From Mycolicibacterium frederiksbergense (lineage in GTDB: Bacteria > Actinomycetota > Actinomycetes > Mycobacteriales > Mycobacteriaceae), in NCBI RefSeq assembly GCF_029893345.1, contig NZ_JARXVE010000008.1, positions 62,001 to 126,000 of the forward strand: a stretch of DNA of 64,000 bases, in the 5' to 3' direction. The notes beneath the pieces are model-generated. The model was given only the letters and a program-made list of their open reading frames with translations, searched no databases and was not told the origin of the DNA. Position numbers and translations under genes: made by a program. Below, piece by piece: positions 34,021 to 42,904 of this stretch (its first letter is position 1; the number at the start of each line of letters is the position of its first letter).

Positions 34021-34671
34021 TTATGCCGATCCCTCACGCGCTGCTGCGGCAGCCAGCGCTTCGCTCTCGCGCCGGGCCTTGAGCATCGAGGCCGGCGCAA
34101 CGTCCTCGAGGGGCAGGCCACGACGGGCCGCCACCTCTTCGGGGCGCTGCAGCATCTTCAGCGCGGCAACGGTGGCGTGCACCACGTTGATCGCGTTGTC
34201 ACTGCCCAGCGACTTGGCCAGGATGTCGTGCACGCCGGCTGCTTCCAGCACCGCGCGGACCGCACCACCGGCGATCACACCGGTACCGGGGCTGGCCGGA
34301 CGCAGCATCACCACACCGGCAGCGGCTTCGCCCTGCACGGGATGGACGATGGTGCCGCCGATCAGCGGAACCCGGAAGAAGCTCTTGCGGGCTTCCTCGA
34401 CGCCCTTGGCGATGGCGGCCGGAACTTCCTTGGCCTTGCCGTAGCCGACGCCGACCATGCCATGGCCGTCACCGACGATCACCAGCGCGGTGAAGCTGAA
34501 CCGGCGGCCGCCCTTGACGACCTTGGAAACCCGGTTGATCGACACCACGCGTTCGATGTAATTGCTCTTCTCGCCGCTGTCGCGGCCTCCACGACCACCG
34601 CGGTCGTCGCGACGGCCGCGACCGCCGCGATTGTCCGACGCCGACCCGGCGCCAGCCTGATCGGCCATCAT
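34021..34671 (-). CDS. rpsE: 30S ribosomal protein S5
   Basis: A 216-residue S5 with a basic, Gly/Arg/Asp-rich N-terminal extension typical of mycobacteria, followed by the double-stranded-RNA-binding-like fold (RVVSINRVSKVVKGGRRFSF) and a C-terminal domain. It functions in decoding accuracy and helicase activity at the mRNA entry. Two consecutive ATG codons (34671 and 34668) begin the gene, and the second may be used. A GAGGA precedes them. Confidence 0.96.
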   Translation of the reverse strand: MMADQAGAGSASDNRGGRGRRDDRGGRGGRDSGEKSNYIERVVSINRVSKVVKGGRRFSFTALVIVGDGHGMVGVGYGKAKEVPAAIAKGVEEARKSFFRVPLIGGTIVHPVQGEAAAGVVMLRPASPGTGVIAGGAVRAVLEAAGVHDILAKSLGSDNAINVVHATVAALKMLQRPEEVAARRGLPLEDVAPASMLKARRESEALAAAAAREGSA

Positions 34672-34693
34672 GCAGTCCTCTCGTTAACAGTCA

Positions 34694-35107
34694 TCAGAAT
34701 TTCAGCCCGCCCTCGCGCGCAGCGTCTGCCAGCGCGGCGATCCGACCGCCGTAGGTGTAGCCACCACGGTCGAACACCACAGTCTCGACTCCGGCAGCCT
34801 TGGCGCGCTCGGCGATCAGCTGTCCGACTCGCACACTGTGCGCCTTCTTGTCGCCTTCGACGGCGCGAACGTCGGCCTCGATCGACGAGGCAGCCGCCAG
34901 GGTGACGCCTTCCAGATCGTCGATGAGCTGGACGTGGATGTGCCGTGCTGAGCGGTTGACCACCAGACGCGGGGTCTCGGCCGTGCCGGCGACCTTCTTG
35001 CGCAGCCGGGCGTGCCGACGCAGCCGGGCGTTACGCCGGGTCTCGGAGATGTTCTGCCCCACCGGCTTACGCTGCGCGGCCGCCGTGGCTTCGGTTTTGG
35101 TAGCCAT
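34694..35107 (-). CDS. rplR: 50S ribosomal protein L18
   Basis: A 137-residue L18 that binds 5S rRNA with L5. The core RHARLRKKVAGTAETPRLVV and the C-terminal YGGRIAALADAAREGGLKF are conserved. The N-terminal 20 residues are an actinobacterial extension. It lies 2 bp from rplF and 22 bp from rpsE. Confidence 0.97.
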   Translation of the reverse strand: MATKTEATAAAQRKPVGQNISETRRNARLRRHARLRKKVAGTAETPRLVVNRSARHIHVQLIDDLEGVTLAAASSIEADVRAVEGDKKAHSVRVGQLIAERAKAAGVETVVFDRGGYTYGGRIAALADAAREGGLKF

Positions 35108-35109
35108 GG

Positions 35110-35649
35110 TTACTTACCTGTCTTTCCGACCTTGCGGCGGATCTGCTCACCCTCGTAACGCACACCCTTGCCCTTGTACGGGTCGGGGCGGCGCAGGCGG
35201 CGGATGACCGCGGAGATCTGACCGACCTTCTGCTTGTCGATACCTGAGACCGAGAACTTGGTGGGCGTGTCGACCGCGAAGGTGATGCCCTCGGGTGCCT
35301 CGATCACCACGGGGTGGCTGTAGCCCAGCGCGAACTCCAGGTTGGAGCCCTTGAGCTGAACGCGGTAGCCGACGCCGAAGATCTCCATCTTGCGGACGTA
35401 GCCCTCGGTAACACCGGTGACCAGGTTGGCCACCAGCGTGCGGGACAGCCCATGCAGGGAACGGTTGTGCCGGTCGTCATCGGGCCGGGTGACCACGATG
35501 GCGCCTTCCTCGTTGCGCGAGACCGTGATCGGCTCGGCGACATCGAGGGTCAGCGTGCCCTTGGGACCCTTGACCGACACGTTCTGTCCGTCGATCGTCA
35601 CATCGACCCCGGCGGGAACCAGGACCGGTTGCTTACCAATACGCGACAT
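35110..35649 (-). CDS. rplF: 50S ribosomal protein L6
   Basis: A 179-residue L6 made of two related domains. It starts MSRIGKQPVLVPAGVDV and ends with the rRNA-binding motif RRPDPYKGKGVRYEGE and a basic tail. It lies near the factor-binding site of the 50S subunit. It is 2 bp upstream of rplR in the operon. Confidence 0.97.
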   Translation of the reverse strand: MSRIGKQPVLVPAGVDVTIDGQNVSVKGPKGTLTLDVAEPITVSRNEEGAIVVTRPDDDRHNRSLHGLSRTLVANLVTGVTEGYVRKMEIFGVGYRVQLKGSNLEFALGYSHPVVIEAPEGITFAVDTPTKFSVSGIDKQKVGQISAVIRRLRRPDPYKGKGVRYEGEQIRRKVGKTGK

Positions 35650-35670
35650 AGTTCTGCTCTTCCTATCCCG

Positions 35671-36069
35671 CTACCACACGTACGCGAGGACTTCGCCGCC
35701 CACGCCGCTTCGTGCTGCCTGACGATCGGTGAGCAGGCCCGAGGACGTGGAGATGATCGCCACGCCCAGGCCGCCGAGCACCCGCGGCAGATTGGTGGAT
35801 TTTGCATAGACCCGCAGGCCGGGCTTGGACACCCGTCGCAGGCCGGCGATGCTGCGCTCACGGCTGGGGCCGTACTTCAGCTGCACCACCAGCGACTTAC
35901 CCACGTGAGCATCCTCAGTGCGGTAATCGCTGATGTAGCCCTCTTTCTTGAGGATCTCGGCCATGTTCGCCTTGATCTTCGAGTGGGGCAGAGTCACCTC
36001 GTCGTGATACGCCGAGTTGGCGTTGCGCAGACGTGTCAAGAAGTCTGCGATCGGGTCAGTCATCGTCAT
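35671..36069 (-). CDS. rpsH: 30S ribosomal protein S8
   Basis: A 132-residue S8 beginning MTMTDPIADFLTRLRNAN, with the C-terminal rRNA-binding block ISTSSGLLTDRQAA. In E. coli S8 also represses its own operon by binding the rplE message. I did not look for that mimic structure here. A 101-bp spacer separates it from rpsN. Confidence 0.97.
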   Translation of the reverse strand: MTMTDPIADFLTRLRNANSAYHDEVTLPHSKIKANMAEILKKEGYISDYRTEDAHVGKSLVVQLKYGPSRERSIAGLRRVSKPGLRVYAKSTNLPRVLGGLGVAIISTSSGLLTDRQAARSGVGGEVLAYVW

Positions 36070-36170
36070 GACAACCGGCTCACCTTCCTCGCGGCGGTTC
36101 CCTGGTCAGGGCCTTCCGCAACCTGTTTGGATTGGTCTGTGGTCTGCTGCGCGCAGGGCGCTGATCGCTG

Positions 36171-36356
36171 TTACCAGCTGGACTTCTGCACGCCGGGCAG
36201 CTCACCCGCGTGCGCCATCTCGCGCAGGCAGATGCGGCACAGCCCGAACTTGCGGTAGACCGAGTGCGGGCGACCGCACTTGTTGCACCGGGTGTACCCG
36301 CGAACCGCGAACTTGGGCTTCTTGTTGGCCTTGTGGATCAACGCCTTCTTTGCCAT
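36171..36356 (-). CDS. rpsZ: 30S ribosomal protein S14, zinc-binding type Z
   Basis: A 61-residue short S14. It carries two CxxC pairs, C24/C27 (TRCNKCGRP) and C40/C43 (GLCRICLRE), that hold a zinc ion. This is the C+ form in the spc operon. Mycobacteria often carry a second, zinc-free S14 elsewhere for use under zinc limitation. No such copy is in this window. Confidence 0.97.
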   Translation of the reverse strand: MAKKALIHKANKKPKFAVRGYTRCNKCGRPHSVYRKFGLCRICLREMAHAGELPGVQKSSW

Positions 36357-36360
36357 GTGC

Positions 36361-36924
36361 TCAGTTCTCCTTGAAGGGGAAGCCCAGCGCCTTCAGCAGC
36401 GCACGGCCTTCGTCGTCGTTGGTCGCCGAGGTGACGACGGTGATGTCCATGCCCCGGGGCCGATCGATCGAATCCACGTCGATCTCGTGGAACATCGACT
36501 GCTCGTTGAGCCCGAAGGTGTAGTTGCCCGTGCCGTCGAACTGCTTGCCGTTCAGGCCGCGGAAGTCGCGGATACGGGGCAGCGCGATCGAGATGAGCCG
36601 GTCGAGGAACTCCCACATCCGGTCGCCGCGCAGGGTCACGCGGGCACCGATGGGCATGCCTTCACGCAGCTTGAACTGTGCGATGGACTTGCGGGCCTTG
36701 CGGATCTCCGGCTTCTGGCCGGTGATCAGGGTCAGGTCGCTGACTGCGCCGTTGATCAGCTTGGCGTCACGAGCCGCGTCACCGACACCCATGTTGACGA
36801 CGACCTTGACGACGCCGGGGATCTGCATGACGTTGGCGATCTCGAACTGCTTCTGCAGCGACTCGCGGATCTCTTCGCGGTAGCGCTGCTTCAGCCGGGG
36901 CTGAGCCTTCTCTGGTGCAGTCAT
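36361..36924 (-). CDS. rplE: 50S ribosomal protein L5
   Basis: A 187-residue L5, a 5S rRNA-binding protein at the central protuberance. Conserved segments include VVVNMGVGDAARD, TLRGDRMWEFLDRL and the C-terminal GMDITVVTSATNDDEGRALL. It is one base overlapped with rplX and 4 bp from rpsZ. Confidence 0.97.
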   Translation of the reverse strand: MTAPEKAQPRLKQRYREEIRESLQKQFEIANVMQIPGVVKVVVNMGVGDAARDAKLINGAVSDLTLITGQKPEIRKARKSIAQFKLREGMPIGARVTLRGDRMWEFLDRLISIALPRIRDFRGLNGKQFDGTGNYTFGLNEQSMFHEIDVDSIDRPRGMDITVVTSATNDDEGRALLKALGFPFKEN

Positions 36925-37241
36925 CAGATGTCCTTGCCATTGGTCTTGGCGATGCGGACCTTCTTGCCGGTCTCTTCATCGACGCGGTAACCCACGCGGG
37001 TCGGCTTGCCATCGGAGTCGACGACCATCACGTTGGACACGTGGATGGCGGCTTCCTGGGTGACGATGCCACCCGACGACGCGCCCCGCTCGTTCTGCGA
37101 CTGCGCGGTGTGCTTCTTGATCCGGTTGACGCCCTCGACCAGGACCTTGTCGCGAGTCGGGTAGGCCTCGATGACCTTGCCCTTGGCGCCCTTGTCCTTG
37201 CCCGAGACCACCAGAACGGTGTCGCCCTTGTGGACCTTCAT
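36924..37241 (-). CDS. rplX: 50S ribosomal protein L24
   Basis: A 105-residue L24 with the KOW motif near its start (KVHKGDTVLVVSGKDKGAKG), which begins 50S assembly by binding the 5' end of 23S rRNA. It is separated from rplN by zero bases (stop 37242 of rplN adjacent) and overlaps rplE by one base. Confidence 0.97.
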   Translation of the reverse strand: MKVHKGDTVLVVSGKDKGAKGKVIEAYPTRDKVLVEGVNRIKKHTAQSQNERGASSGGIVTQEAAIHVSNVMVVDSDGKPTRVGYRVDEETGKKVRIAKTNGKDI

Positions 37242-37610
37242 TTACAAAACCTCCGGGGCCAGCGAGACGATCTTCATGAACTTCTTCTCGCGCAGTTCAC
37301 GACCGACCGGCCCGAAGATGCGGGTGCCGCGCGGGTCGTTGTCGTTCTTGATGATGACGGCCGCGTTCTCATCGAACTTGATGTAGCTGCCGTCGGCGCG
37401 GCGGCGCTCCTTGGCGGTGCGCACCACGACGGCCTTGACGACGTCACCGCGCTTGACGTTGCCGCCCGGGATAGCGTCCTTGACGGTCGCAACGATGATG
37501 TCACCGATGCCGGCATAGCGTCGCGATGAGCCACCGAGCACGCGGATGCACAAGATTTCCTTGGCGCCCGTGTTGTCGGCGACCTTCAACCGCGATTCCT
37601 GCTGAATCAC
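37242..37610 (-). CDS. rplN: 50S ribosomal protein L14
   Basis: A 122-residue L14 and the first gene of the spc operon. The start is the GTG at 37610 (MIQQESRLKVADNTGAKE), with AGGAGA 4 bases upstream. A longer ATG reading to 37676 adds residues absent from the family. The L14 signature is VKRGDVVKAVVVRT. It forms part of bridge B8 at the subunit interface. Confidence 0.97.
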   Translation of the reverse strand: MIQQESRLKVADNTGAKEILCIRVLGGSSRRYAGIGDIIVATVKDAIPGGNVKRGDVVKAVVVRTAKERRRADGSYIKFDENAAVIIKNDNDPRGTRIFGPVGRELREKKFMKIVSLAPEVL

Positions 37611-37690
37611 TCGATCTCCTGACCTGGTTTTGTATGCACGCCAGATACCGACCTGGACATGCGCGGTCTTTGTCACCGAAGGGCACGCGG

Positions 37691-37715
37691 GGCTGACTCA
37701 GAACAGCAGTCAGCC
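37691..37715. other. Hairpin in the rplN operon leader
   Basis: GGCTGACT (37691-37698) pairs with AGTCAGCC (37708-37715) around a 9-base loop. It lies in the predicted 5' leader of the rplN operon, about 80 bp before the start codon. It may be a leader structure controlling ribosomal-protein expression, but an 8-bp stem can arise by chance. Confidence 0.4.
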
Positions 37716-37740
37716 GAGGTCTGCCCAAGGCAACCCCTAC

Positions 37741-37769
37741 ATAGTAGGTGAGCACGCCGAAAGCGCCAA
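37741..37769 (-). promoter_or_regulatory. Sigma-A-type promoter of the rplN (spc) operon
   Basis: On the minus strand TTGGCG (37769-37764) and TACTAT (37746-37741) are separated by exactly 17 bases. They match the vegetative -35 and -10 pattern at four of six positions or better. The predicted start is near 37734, giving a leader of about 125 bases before the rplN GTG. Confidence 0.6.
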
Positions 37770-37796
37770 ATCGCTGCCGATCGGGGCAGCGGGGCT

Positions 37797-39179
37797 TCAG
37801 GGCCAGATGCTCTCTACGAGCCCGGCGGCTGCCAGGACCAGTGCATCTGCGTGCCGGCGCCCGACGATCTGCAGGCCGATCGGTGCGCCACCCACGGTAC
37901 CGGCAGGCACCGAGATCGCCGGTTGCCCGGTCAGGTTGAACGGCAAGGTGATGGCCAGCGCACCCCAATGGTCCACCGGCTGCCCCGCGATCTCGGTGGG
38001 CATCGGCCCGGCGGCGGCGAACGCCGGGACCTGCGTGGCCGGCGTGAGCAGCAGGTCGAAGCCCTCGAAGGCCTCGGCCGTGGCAGCGACCAGCCGGGCA
38101 CGTACCTCGTGTGCATCGGCCAGCGCGTCGGCATCGACCCGCGAGGCGGCATCGAGGTATCCGCGCAGAGTGGGGTGGATCGCGCCACCCGGTGGCGCGT
38201 CGCGCACCTGCGTGTAGACGTCGGGCGCCGACAGGGTCCGATAGGCCGTGCCGCAGGCCTGGTCCAGGCGCAGCCCGGCGGTCACCCGCATCGCCCCTGC
38301 CGCAGCGATGAACCGCTCGGCCACCCCTTGGGCGACCTCGGCCACCGCCGGGTCGCACGGAGCGTTGCCGAGGTCTGGGGCGAAGGCGACGCGCACTCCC
38401 TGCAGGTCGGCGCCCAGGCCGTCTTCGAAGCTTCCGGGTGCCGGCATCGAGGCCCGGTCATACGGGTCGAGCCCGCAGACGCAGTCCAAGAACCGGGCGG
38501 TGTCGCGGACCGTGCGGGTCAGTACGCCGTAGTGGTCGTTGTCGGCGGCGCCGCGGTGCTGGGGGCCGCGCGGCACCAGGCCGTAGGTGGTCTTGAAGCC
38601 GACCAGCGCACAGTAGGAGGCCGGGATGCGCAGCGAGCCCGCCCCGTCGGTGCCGGTGGCGATCGGCACCATGCCCGCGGCCACCGCGGCCGCCGATCCT
38701 CCGCTGGAACCGCCCGGGGTGAGCCGCGGGTTCCACGGGTTGCGGGTCACGCCGTGCAGTTCAGATGCGGTGTAAGACGCGCGGCCGAACTCCGGCGAGG
38801 CGGTCAAGCCGATCGGCACGGCCCCGGCGGCCACCGCCCGGTTCACCAGCGTGCAGGTATGGTCGGCGACCCGGTCGGCATAGAGCGCACTACCCATGGC
38901 AAAAGGCCAGCCGGCCACCGGGTGAAGTTCCTTGACGCCCAAGGGAACCCCGGCCAGCGGACCGGGGTCGACGCCGCGGGACACCAACCGGTCCAGTTCA
39001 TCGGCCCGGGTCAGTGCACCCTCGGCGTCGACGTGTACGAATGCGCCGATCTCATCGTCGTGAGCTTCGATCCGGCCCAATGCCGCGCGGACGGTGTCGG
39101 CGACCGAGGTCTCCCCCGCCCTGACCGCGTCAGCGATGTCGACTGCAGTGCGCCCCTGGGCTGTCAGCGGGATGCTCAC
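37797..39179 (-). CDS. Amidase (amidase-signature family)
   Basis: A 460-residue amidase with the Ser-cisSer-Lys triad: K83 (GVPLGVKEL), S158 in PGGSSGGSAAAVAAG, and the nucleophile S182 in TDGAGSLRIPAS. It hydrolyses a carboxamide to an acid and ammonia or an amine. No GatB or GatC is adjacent, so it is not likely to be tRNA-dependent GatA. The start is GTG at 39179, overlapping the permease stop by 4 bases (GTGA), so uptake and hydrolysis are coupled. The substrate would be an amide brought in by that permease. Confidence 0.88.
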   Translation of the reverse strand: MSIPLTAQGRTAVDIADAVRAGETSVADTVRAALGRIEAHDDEIGAFVHVDAEGALTRADELDRLVSRGVDPGPLAGVPLGVKELHPVAGWPFAMGSALYADRVADHTCTLVNRAVAAGAVPIGLTASPEFGRASYTASELHGVTRNPWNPRLTPGGSSGGSAAAVAAGMVPIATGTDGAGSLRIPASYCALVGFKTTYGLVPRGPQHRGAADNDHYGVLTRTVRDTARFLDCVCGLDPYDRASMPAPGSFEDGLGADLQGVRVAFAPDLGNAPCDPAVAEVAQGVAERFIAAAGAMRVTAGLRLDQACGTAYRTLSAPDVYTQVRDAPPGGAIHPTLRGYLDAASRVDADALADAHEVRARLVAATAEAFEGFDLLLTPATQVPAFAAAGPMPTEIAGQPVDHWGALAITLPFNLTGQPAISVPAGTVGGAPIGLQIVGRRHADALVLAAAGLVESIWP

Positions 39180-40714
39180 AGCATGACCGCCGCCGCGATC
39201 GCAGTGGCCACCACCAGTCCGGTCACCACCGGGATGAACAACCGCCGGGCCAGGTCGACCACCGGAACCCCGGTCAGTCCGGCGACCACGATCAGCGAGG
39301 ACCAGATCACCAGCGTGCCGCCGCCGGTCCAGCTGGCACCGTTCTGCGCGATGGCGGCCAGCGTGGCCACATCGGTGCTGCCGTCCCCGAGCGCCCCGGC
39401 CATCGATCCGGTGAACGGCAATCCAGGCCACCCGTTTCCGTCCAGCCCGATCAACATGCCGATCAGCAGCATCGCGAAGGCCGCGAACACCGGTACCTGC
39501 GGGATGTGCGGTTGCACGAGCGCGACGGCATCGAACAGGAATGCCGGTGCATCCGCACCTTCGGGCAAACCCAGGATTCCCGCGGAGTAGTCGGCCAGCC
39601 CGATGTAGACGAAGCCGGCTACCGGAATCACCATCCCCATGGTTCGGAACGAGAAAGTGATGCCCTCGGTGAAGTGGGTGCCGACCTCACCGAGCCAGTC
39701 TTTTCTCTTGGCGATCAACGCGATTGCCACCAGTGCGAGTGCCGCGGTACCACCCACCAGGGGCGCGCCCAATCCTTCGTCGATGTCGGGGATCAGCGAG
39801 GTGAACCGGCCGAGCAGCATGAAAGCCAGCAGAGCGGCGAACAACACCGGGACCGCCACCGCGACGATCAGAGCCTTCGGCGAGGCCAGGCCTGATGCGA
39901 CCGTGGGCGTGTCCGACGCCGGGGCAGCGGTCAGGGTGGCTGTCGCGCCTTGGTGCGCGGCCCCGCTGCCGGCCGGCACGGATTCGGCGCTTGGGCCCTT
40001 CGTGCCCGGGGTAGGTTCCGGCGCCCGGTCGGCGCCGGCGCTCGATGATGGGATTTCGGCGACCGTGGCCAGATCGGACATCTTGGTCCGTACGTCACGG
40101 AAGTAGGCCACCGCCAACGCCACCACTCCGGCGATCAGGGCGATCAAGGTGGCCCGGTCGGCGATCATCCGGGCCGAGACATGGGCGCCCTCGGCGGACA
40201 GCGCCGGTGCCACTCCCATGATGTAGTCGGAGCTGAGCGCCATCCCCTGTCCGGCAATGGCGATCGCCAATGCCGCACCCAACGGAGACAGTCCGGCCCG
40301 GAGCGCAGCGGGCAGCAGGATCGCGGCGATCAGCGGCAGTACCGGAGTGGGCCAGAACGCCAACGACAGTACGAAAGTCACCACCGCGAGCAGTACATAC
40401 GATATGTGGCCGTTGCGGAAGAACCTGCTCAACGGGCGGATCATCAAGGTGTCCGCACCGAGTGCGCGCATCGCCCCGAGCATCGCGCAGACCAGCGCGA
40501 TGATGATGAAAACCGGTAGCAGTTCCCGGGTTCCGGCGATGGAGGCATTGAAGATCGATCCCAGCCCCATGGTGAAACTGCCCTGGTAGACCAGGCCGGT
40601 AAGGAAGGTGGCGATCAGGGCAGGGGCGATCACGTTCTTCTTGGCCACCACGGTGGCTATCAGTACAGCAAGGCCGATCAGGTAGACCCAATGTGCCGCA
40701 GACAATGGCGTCAC
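39176..40714 (-). CDS. Multispanning permease, paralogue of the 51.3-kb permease
   Basis: A 512-residue membrane protein with about twelve predicted helices split into two halves by a hydrophilic linker near 215-280 rich in Ala, Pro, Thr and Ser. Conserved blocks shared with the second permease in this window are AAHWVYLIG, GLGSIFNAS, FWPTPVLPL, GQGMALSSDYI and WTGGGTLVIWSS. I do not recognise the family with confidence. It resembles secondary transporters of the ion-transporter superfamily type. It is cotranscribed with the amidase, so an amide or amine substrate is the best guess. Confidence 0.8.
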   Translation of the reverse strand: MTPLSAAHWVYLIGLAVLIATVVAKKNVIAPALIATFLTGLVYQGSFTMGLGSIFNASIAGTRELLPVFIIIALVCAMLGAMRALGADTLMIRPLSRFFRNGHISYVLLAVVTFVLSLAFWPTPVLPLIAAILLPAALRAGLSPLGAALAIAIAGQGMALSSDYIMGVAPALSAEGAHVSARMIADRATLIALIAGVVALAVAYFRDVRTKMSDLATVAEIPSSSAGADRAPEPTPGTKGPSAESVPAGSGAAHQGATATLTAAPASDTPTVASGLASPKALIVAVAVPVLFAALLAFMLLGRFTSLIPDIDEGLGAPLVGGTAALALVAIALIAKRKDWLGEVGTHFTEGITFSFRTMGMVIPVAGFVYIGLADYSAGILGLPEGADAPAFLFDAVALVQPHIPQVPVFAAFAMLLIGMLIGLDGNGWPGLPFTGSMAGALGDGSTDVATLAAIAQNGASWTGGGTLVIWSSLIVVAGLTGVPVVDLARRLFIPVVTGLVVATAIAAAVML

Positions 40715-40866
40715 CGTCCAATCCGGTAGTTCTGCTCGGGCTTTACTTCCGTAACATTCTGGTGTTCAGTCGGTTTCGCAAATCCTCTTCAACTGAAGCC
40801 GCAGTACAATGCATAGCGCACGTCGGCCGATGGCGCTCACATTTTCCCCTCGCGCCACCCTCGACA

Positions 40867-41304
40867 TCAGAAAACCGCTGCAATCAAGTCGATTTCGACC
40901 GGGGCACCCGATGGCAGGGTCTGTACACCGATTGCCGCCCGCACCGGCAGCGCATCAGCTCCGAGTTCAGCCCGGATCCGCGCCGACGCTCCGTCGGCCA
41001 CCGCCGACAGAGCGTGAAATGTTGGTGCACAGGCAATATAGACTGTCATCCGCAGACAGCGGATCCGGTCAGAGGCGACACCGGCCGGCAGCACCGAACG
41101 CGCTGCCGCCAGTGCGTTGGCCGCAGCGATCCCGGCCGCGGTGTGGGCCTGCTGCACCGAGAGCGTCGCGCCCACGACGCCGCGCACACTCAGCTCATTG
41201 TTCACCCGCGGCGTCATGCCCGCGGTGTAGACGACGCCGTCGTGCACCAACGCGGCCCGGTAGTCCCCCTGCGGGGCGGGTGCGCCCGTCTGGTCAGTCG
41301 ACAC
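40867..41304 (-). CDS. RidA/YjgF family protein
   Basis: A 145-residue RidA-superfamily protein with the closing motif PVRAAIGVQTLPSGAPVEIDL. The arginine (VRAA) is in the position that hydrolyses enamine/imine intermediates in RidA. The start is GTG at 41304, overlapping the gamma-glutamyltransferase gene by 11 bases. The longer frame reading is not supported. Its presence argues that a 2-aminoacrylate-like enamine or an imine is produced in the pathway. Confidence 0.85.
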   Translation of the reverse strand: MSTDQTGAPAPQGDYRAALVHDGVVYTAGMTPRVNNELSVRGVVGATLSVQQAHTAAGIAAANALAAARSVLPAGVASDRIRCLRMTVYIACAPTFHALSAVADGASARIRAELGADALPVRAAIGVQTLPSGAPVEIDLIAAVF

Positions 41305-42904
41305 CGATCGCCACGCCTTCCTGCCGCGGGTCGGCGGCACCCCTGAGCACCCCGCGTTCATCGCGGCAGATCACCTGGGCGCTACCGCCGGCACCGTAGG
41401 CGGTCTGCACGACAATCCGATGACCGCTGGCGCACAACCGTTCCCGGATCTGCTCGCCGATCCGGTCCTCGACGCGCAGCTCGGCGGGCCGGTCGATCAC
41501 CTCGGCGTCGGACCCTGGGAATACGGTGAACCGGGGTGCCGCCACCGCCGCGGCCGGCTCCAGCCCGTGGTCGAACAGATGCGACAGCAGCTGCATGTTC
41601 CACTGCACCTGGCCGTCCCCGCCGGGGATGCTGCCCAAGGCCAGCAGCTCGCCCCGGGCGCCGGTGGCGATCCAGGCGTTGAGCGTATTGAGCGGCTTTC
41701 GCCGCGGTGCCACCTCGTTGGGGTGACCCGGGATCAGGTAGGCACCGCGCCCCAGCCGGTTGCCCAGCACCACCCCGGTGCCGGGCACGGTGAGGGTGGC
41801 GCCGAAGGTGAAGCCGAGGGAATGGATGAAAGACACCGCGCGGCCGTCCGCGTCGACGGCGGCGGTGCAGGTGGTGTCCCCGGTGCGCACCGAGAACACC
41901 AGCCGATCCTCGGCCATGCTCGCCAGGTCCCGACGCTGCTGTGCGATCCGGTTAGGGTCCAGGACATCACGCCATCCGGTGTTGTCGCTGCCACAGCGCT
42001 CCAGGCGGTCCTGAAAGGCCAGCCGGGCGGCCCGCGCCATCCGGTCGATCGCACCCGCGCCCAGCCAGGGCTCGGCTCCGACGACGCCGTCGCACAGCGC
42101 GGCCTGCTGCAGCACCATCCATCCGGGTGTGGGCAACGGGGTCTGGTGGATCGTGGCGCCGGCGTAGCCGCCGGTGATCGCGGCCTCGGGCGTGGCGGTG
42201 GCCCCGGCCACCCACTCATCGCCGCTGAACGGCGCACCGGCCGCGGACAGCATCGTGACGGCACGTTCGGCTATTTCGCCGGTGTAGAAATCGGCCGGGT
42301 CGTGGGCCAGCCGGCGGATGGTGCGGGCCAGATCGGGTTGAGCTATCCGGTCCGCTACCCGCGCCGTCTGCCCGTCGGGGGCATAGACCGCCGCCAGGCC
42401 GGGATCCTGGCGGATCGCGGTGAGTGCCTCGCGTACGTCGGCGGCGGTCTTGGCCGAGCAGGCCAGGCCGGTTTCGGCGATCCGGGCCGCGGGCTCCCAC
42501 AGTTCGGGCAGTCCGCGGCTGGCCCCGTGGGCATGCAGGGCGGCCAGCGCCGCGGGGGCACCGGGGACGGTGACACCCAGCGCCCCGTACAGCGGGATGG
42601 TGGACAGACCCTGGTCGCGGTAGAACTGCGTCGTCCCGCCGTCCGGGCCGAATCCCGATCCGCCGATCGTCCACACCCGGCCATCGGGTTCACGCACCAC
42701 CGCGAATGCGTCACCGCCGATTCCGCATTGGCCGGGCAGTACCAGCCAGGTGAGCGCGGCCATGGCCAGGGTGGCGTCGATGGCGTTGCCGCCCTGGGCC
42801 AGCACCCGGGCGCCGGCGAAGCTGGCGGCGGGGTGGCTGGAGCTGACCATGCCGCCCAGCGACAGCGCCGACGGGCGCGGGGCGGGATGCGCCTCGGGGG
42901 CCAT
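41294..42904 (-). CDS. Gamma-glutamyltransferase/hydrolase family enzyme
   Basis: A 536-residue Ntn-hydrolase. The proenzyme self-cleaves before T344, in the motif TTCTAAVDADG, which replaces the usual TTHxSVVD. No signal peptide is seen, so it acts in the cytoplasm. It could hydrolyse a gamma-glutamyl amide, as in gamma-glutamylation routes for amine degradation, or a similar N-acyl substrate. The histidine of the usual motif is replaced by cysteine (C346), which is worth noting. ATG at 42904 overlaps the Rieske stop by one base (TGATG). Confidence 0.82.
   Translation of the reverse strand: MAPEAHPAPRPSALSLGGMVSSSHPAASFAGARVLAQGGNAIDATLAMAALTWLVLPGQCGIGGDAFAVVREPDGRVWTIGGSGFGPDGGTTQFYRDQGLSTIPLYGALGVTVPGAPAALAALHAHGASRGLPELWEPAARIAETGLACSAKTAADVREALTAIRQDPGLAAVYAPDGQTARVADRIAQPDLARTIRRLAHDPADFYTGEIAERAVTMLSAAGAPFSGDEWVAGATATPEAAITGGYAGATIHQTPLPTPGWMVLQQAALCDGVVGAEPWLGAGAIDRMARAARLAFQDRLERCGSDNTGWRDVLDPNRIAQQRRDLASMAEDRLVFSVRTGDTTCTAAVDADGRAVSFIHSLGFTFGATLTVPGTGVVLGNRLGRGAYLIPGHPNEVAPRRKPLNTLNAWIATGARGELLALGSIPGGDGQVQWNMQLLSHLFDHGLEPAAAVAAPRFTVFPGSDAEVIDRPAELRVEDRIGEQIRERLCASGHRIVVQTAYGAGGSAQVICRDERGVLRGAADPRQEGVAIGVD

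Noticed and set aside
37851..39590. 579-residue plus-strand frame over the amidase and permease genes
   Set aside because: Antisense to two genes with clear catalytic motifs; the frame itself has none.
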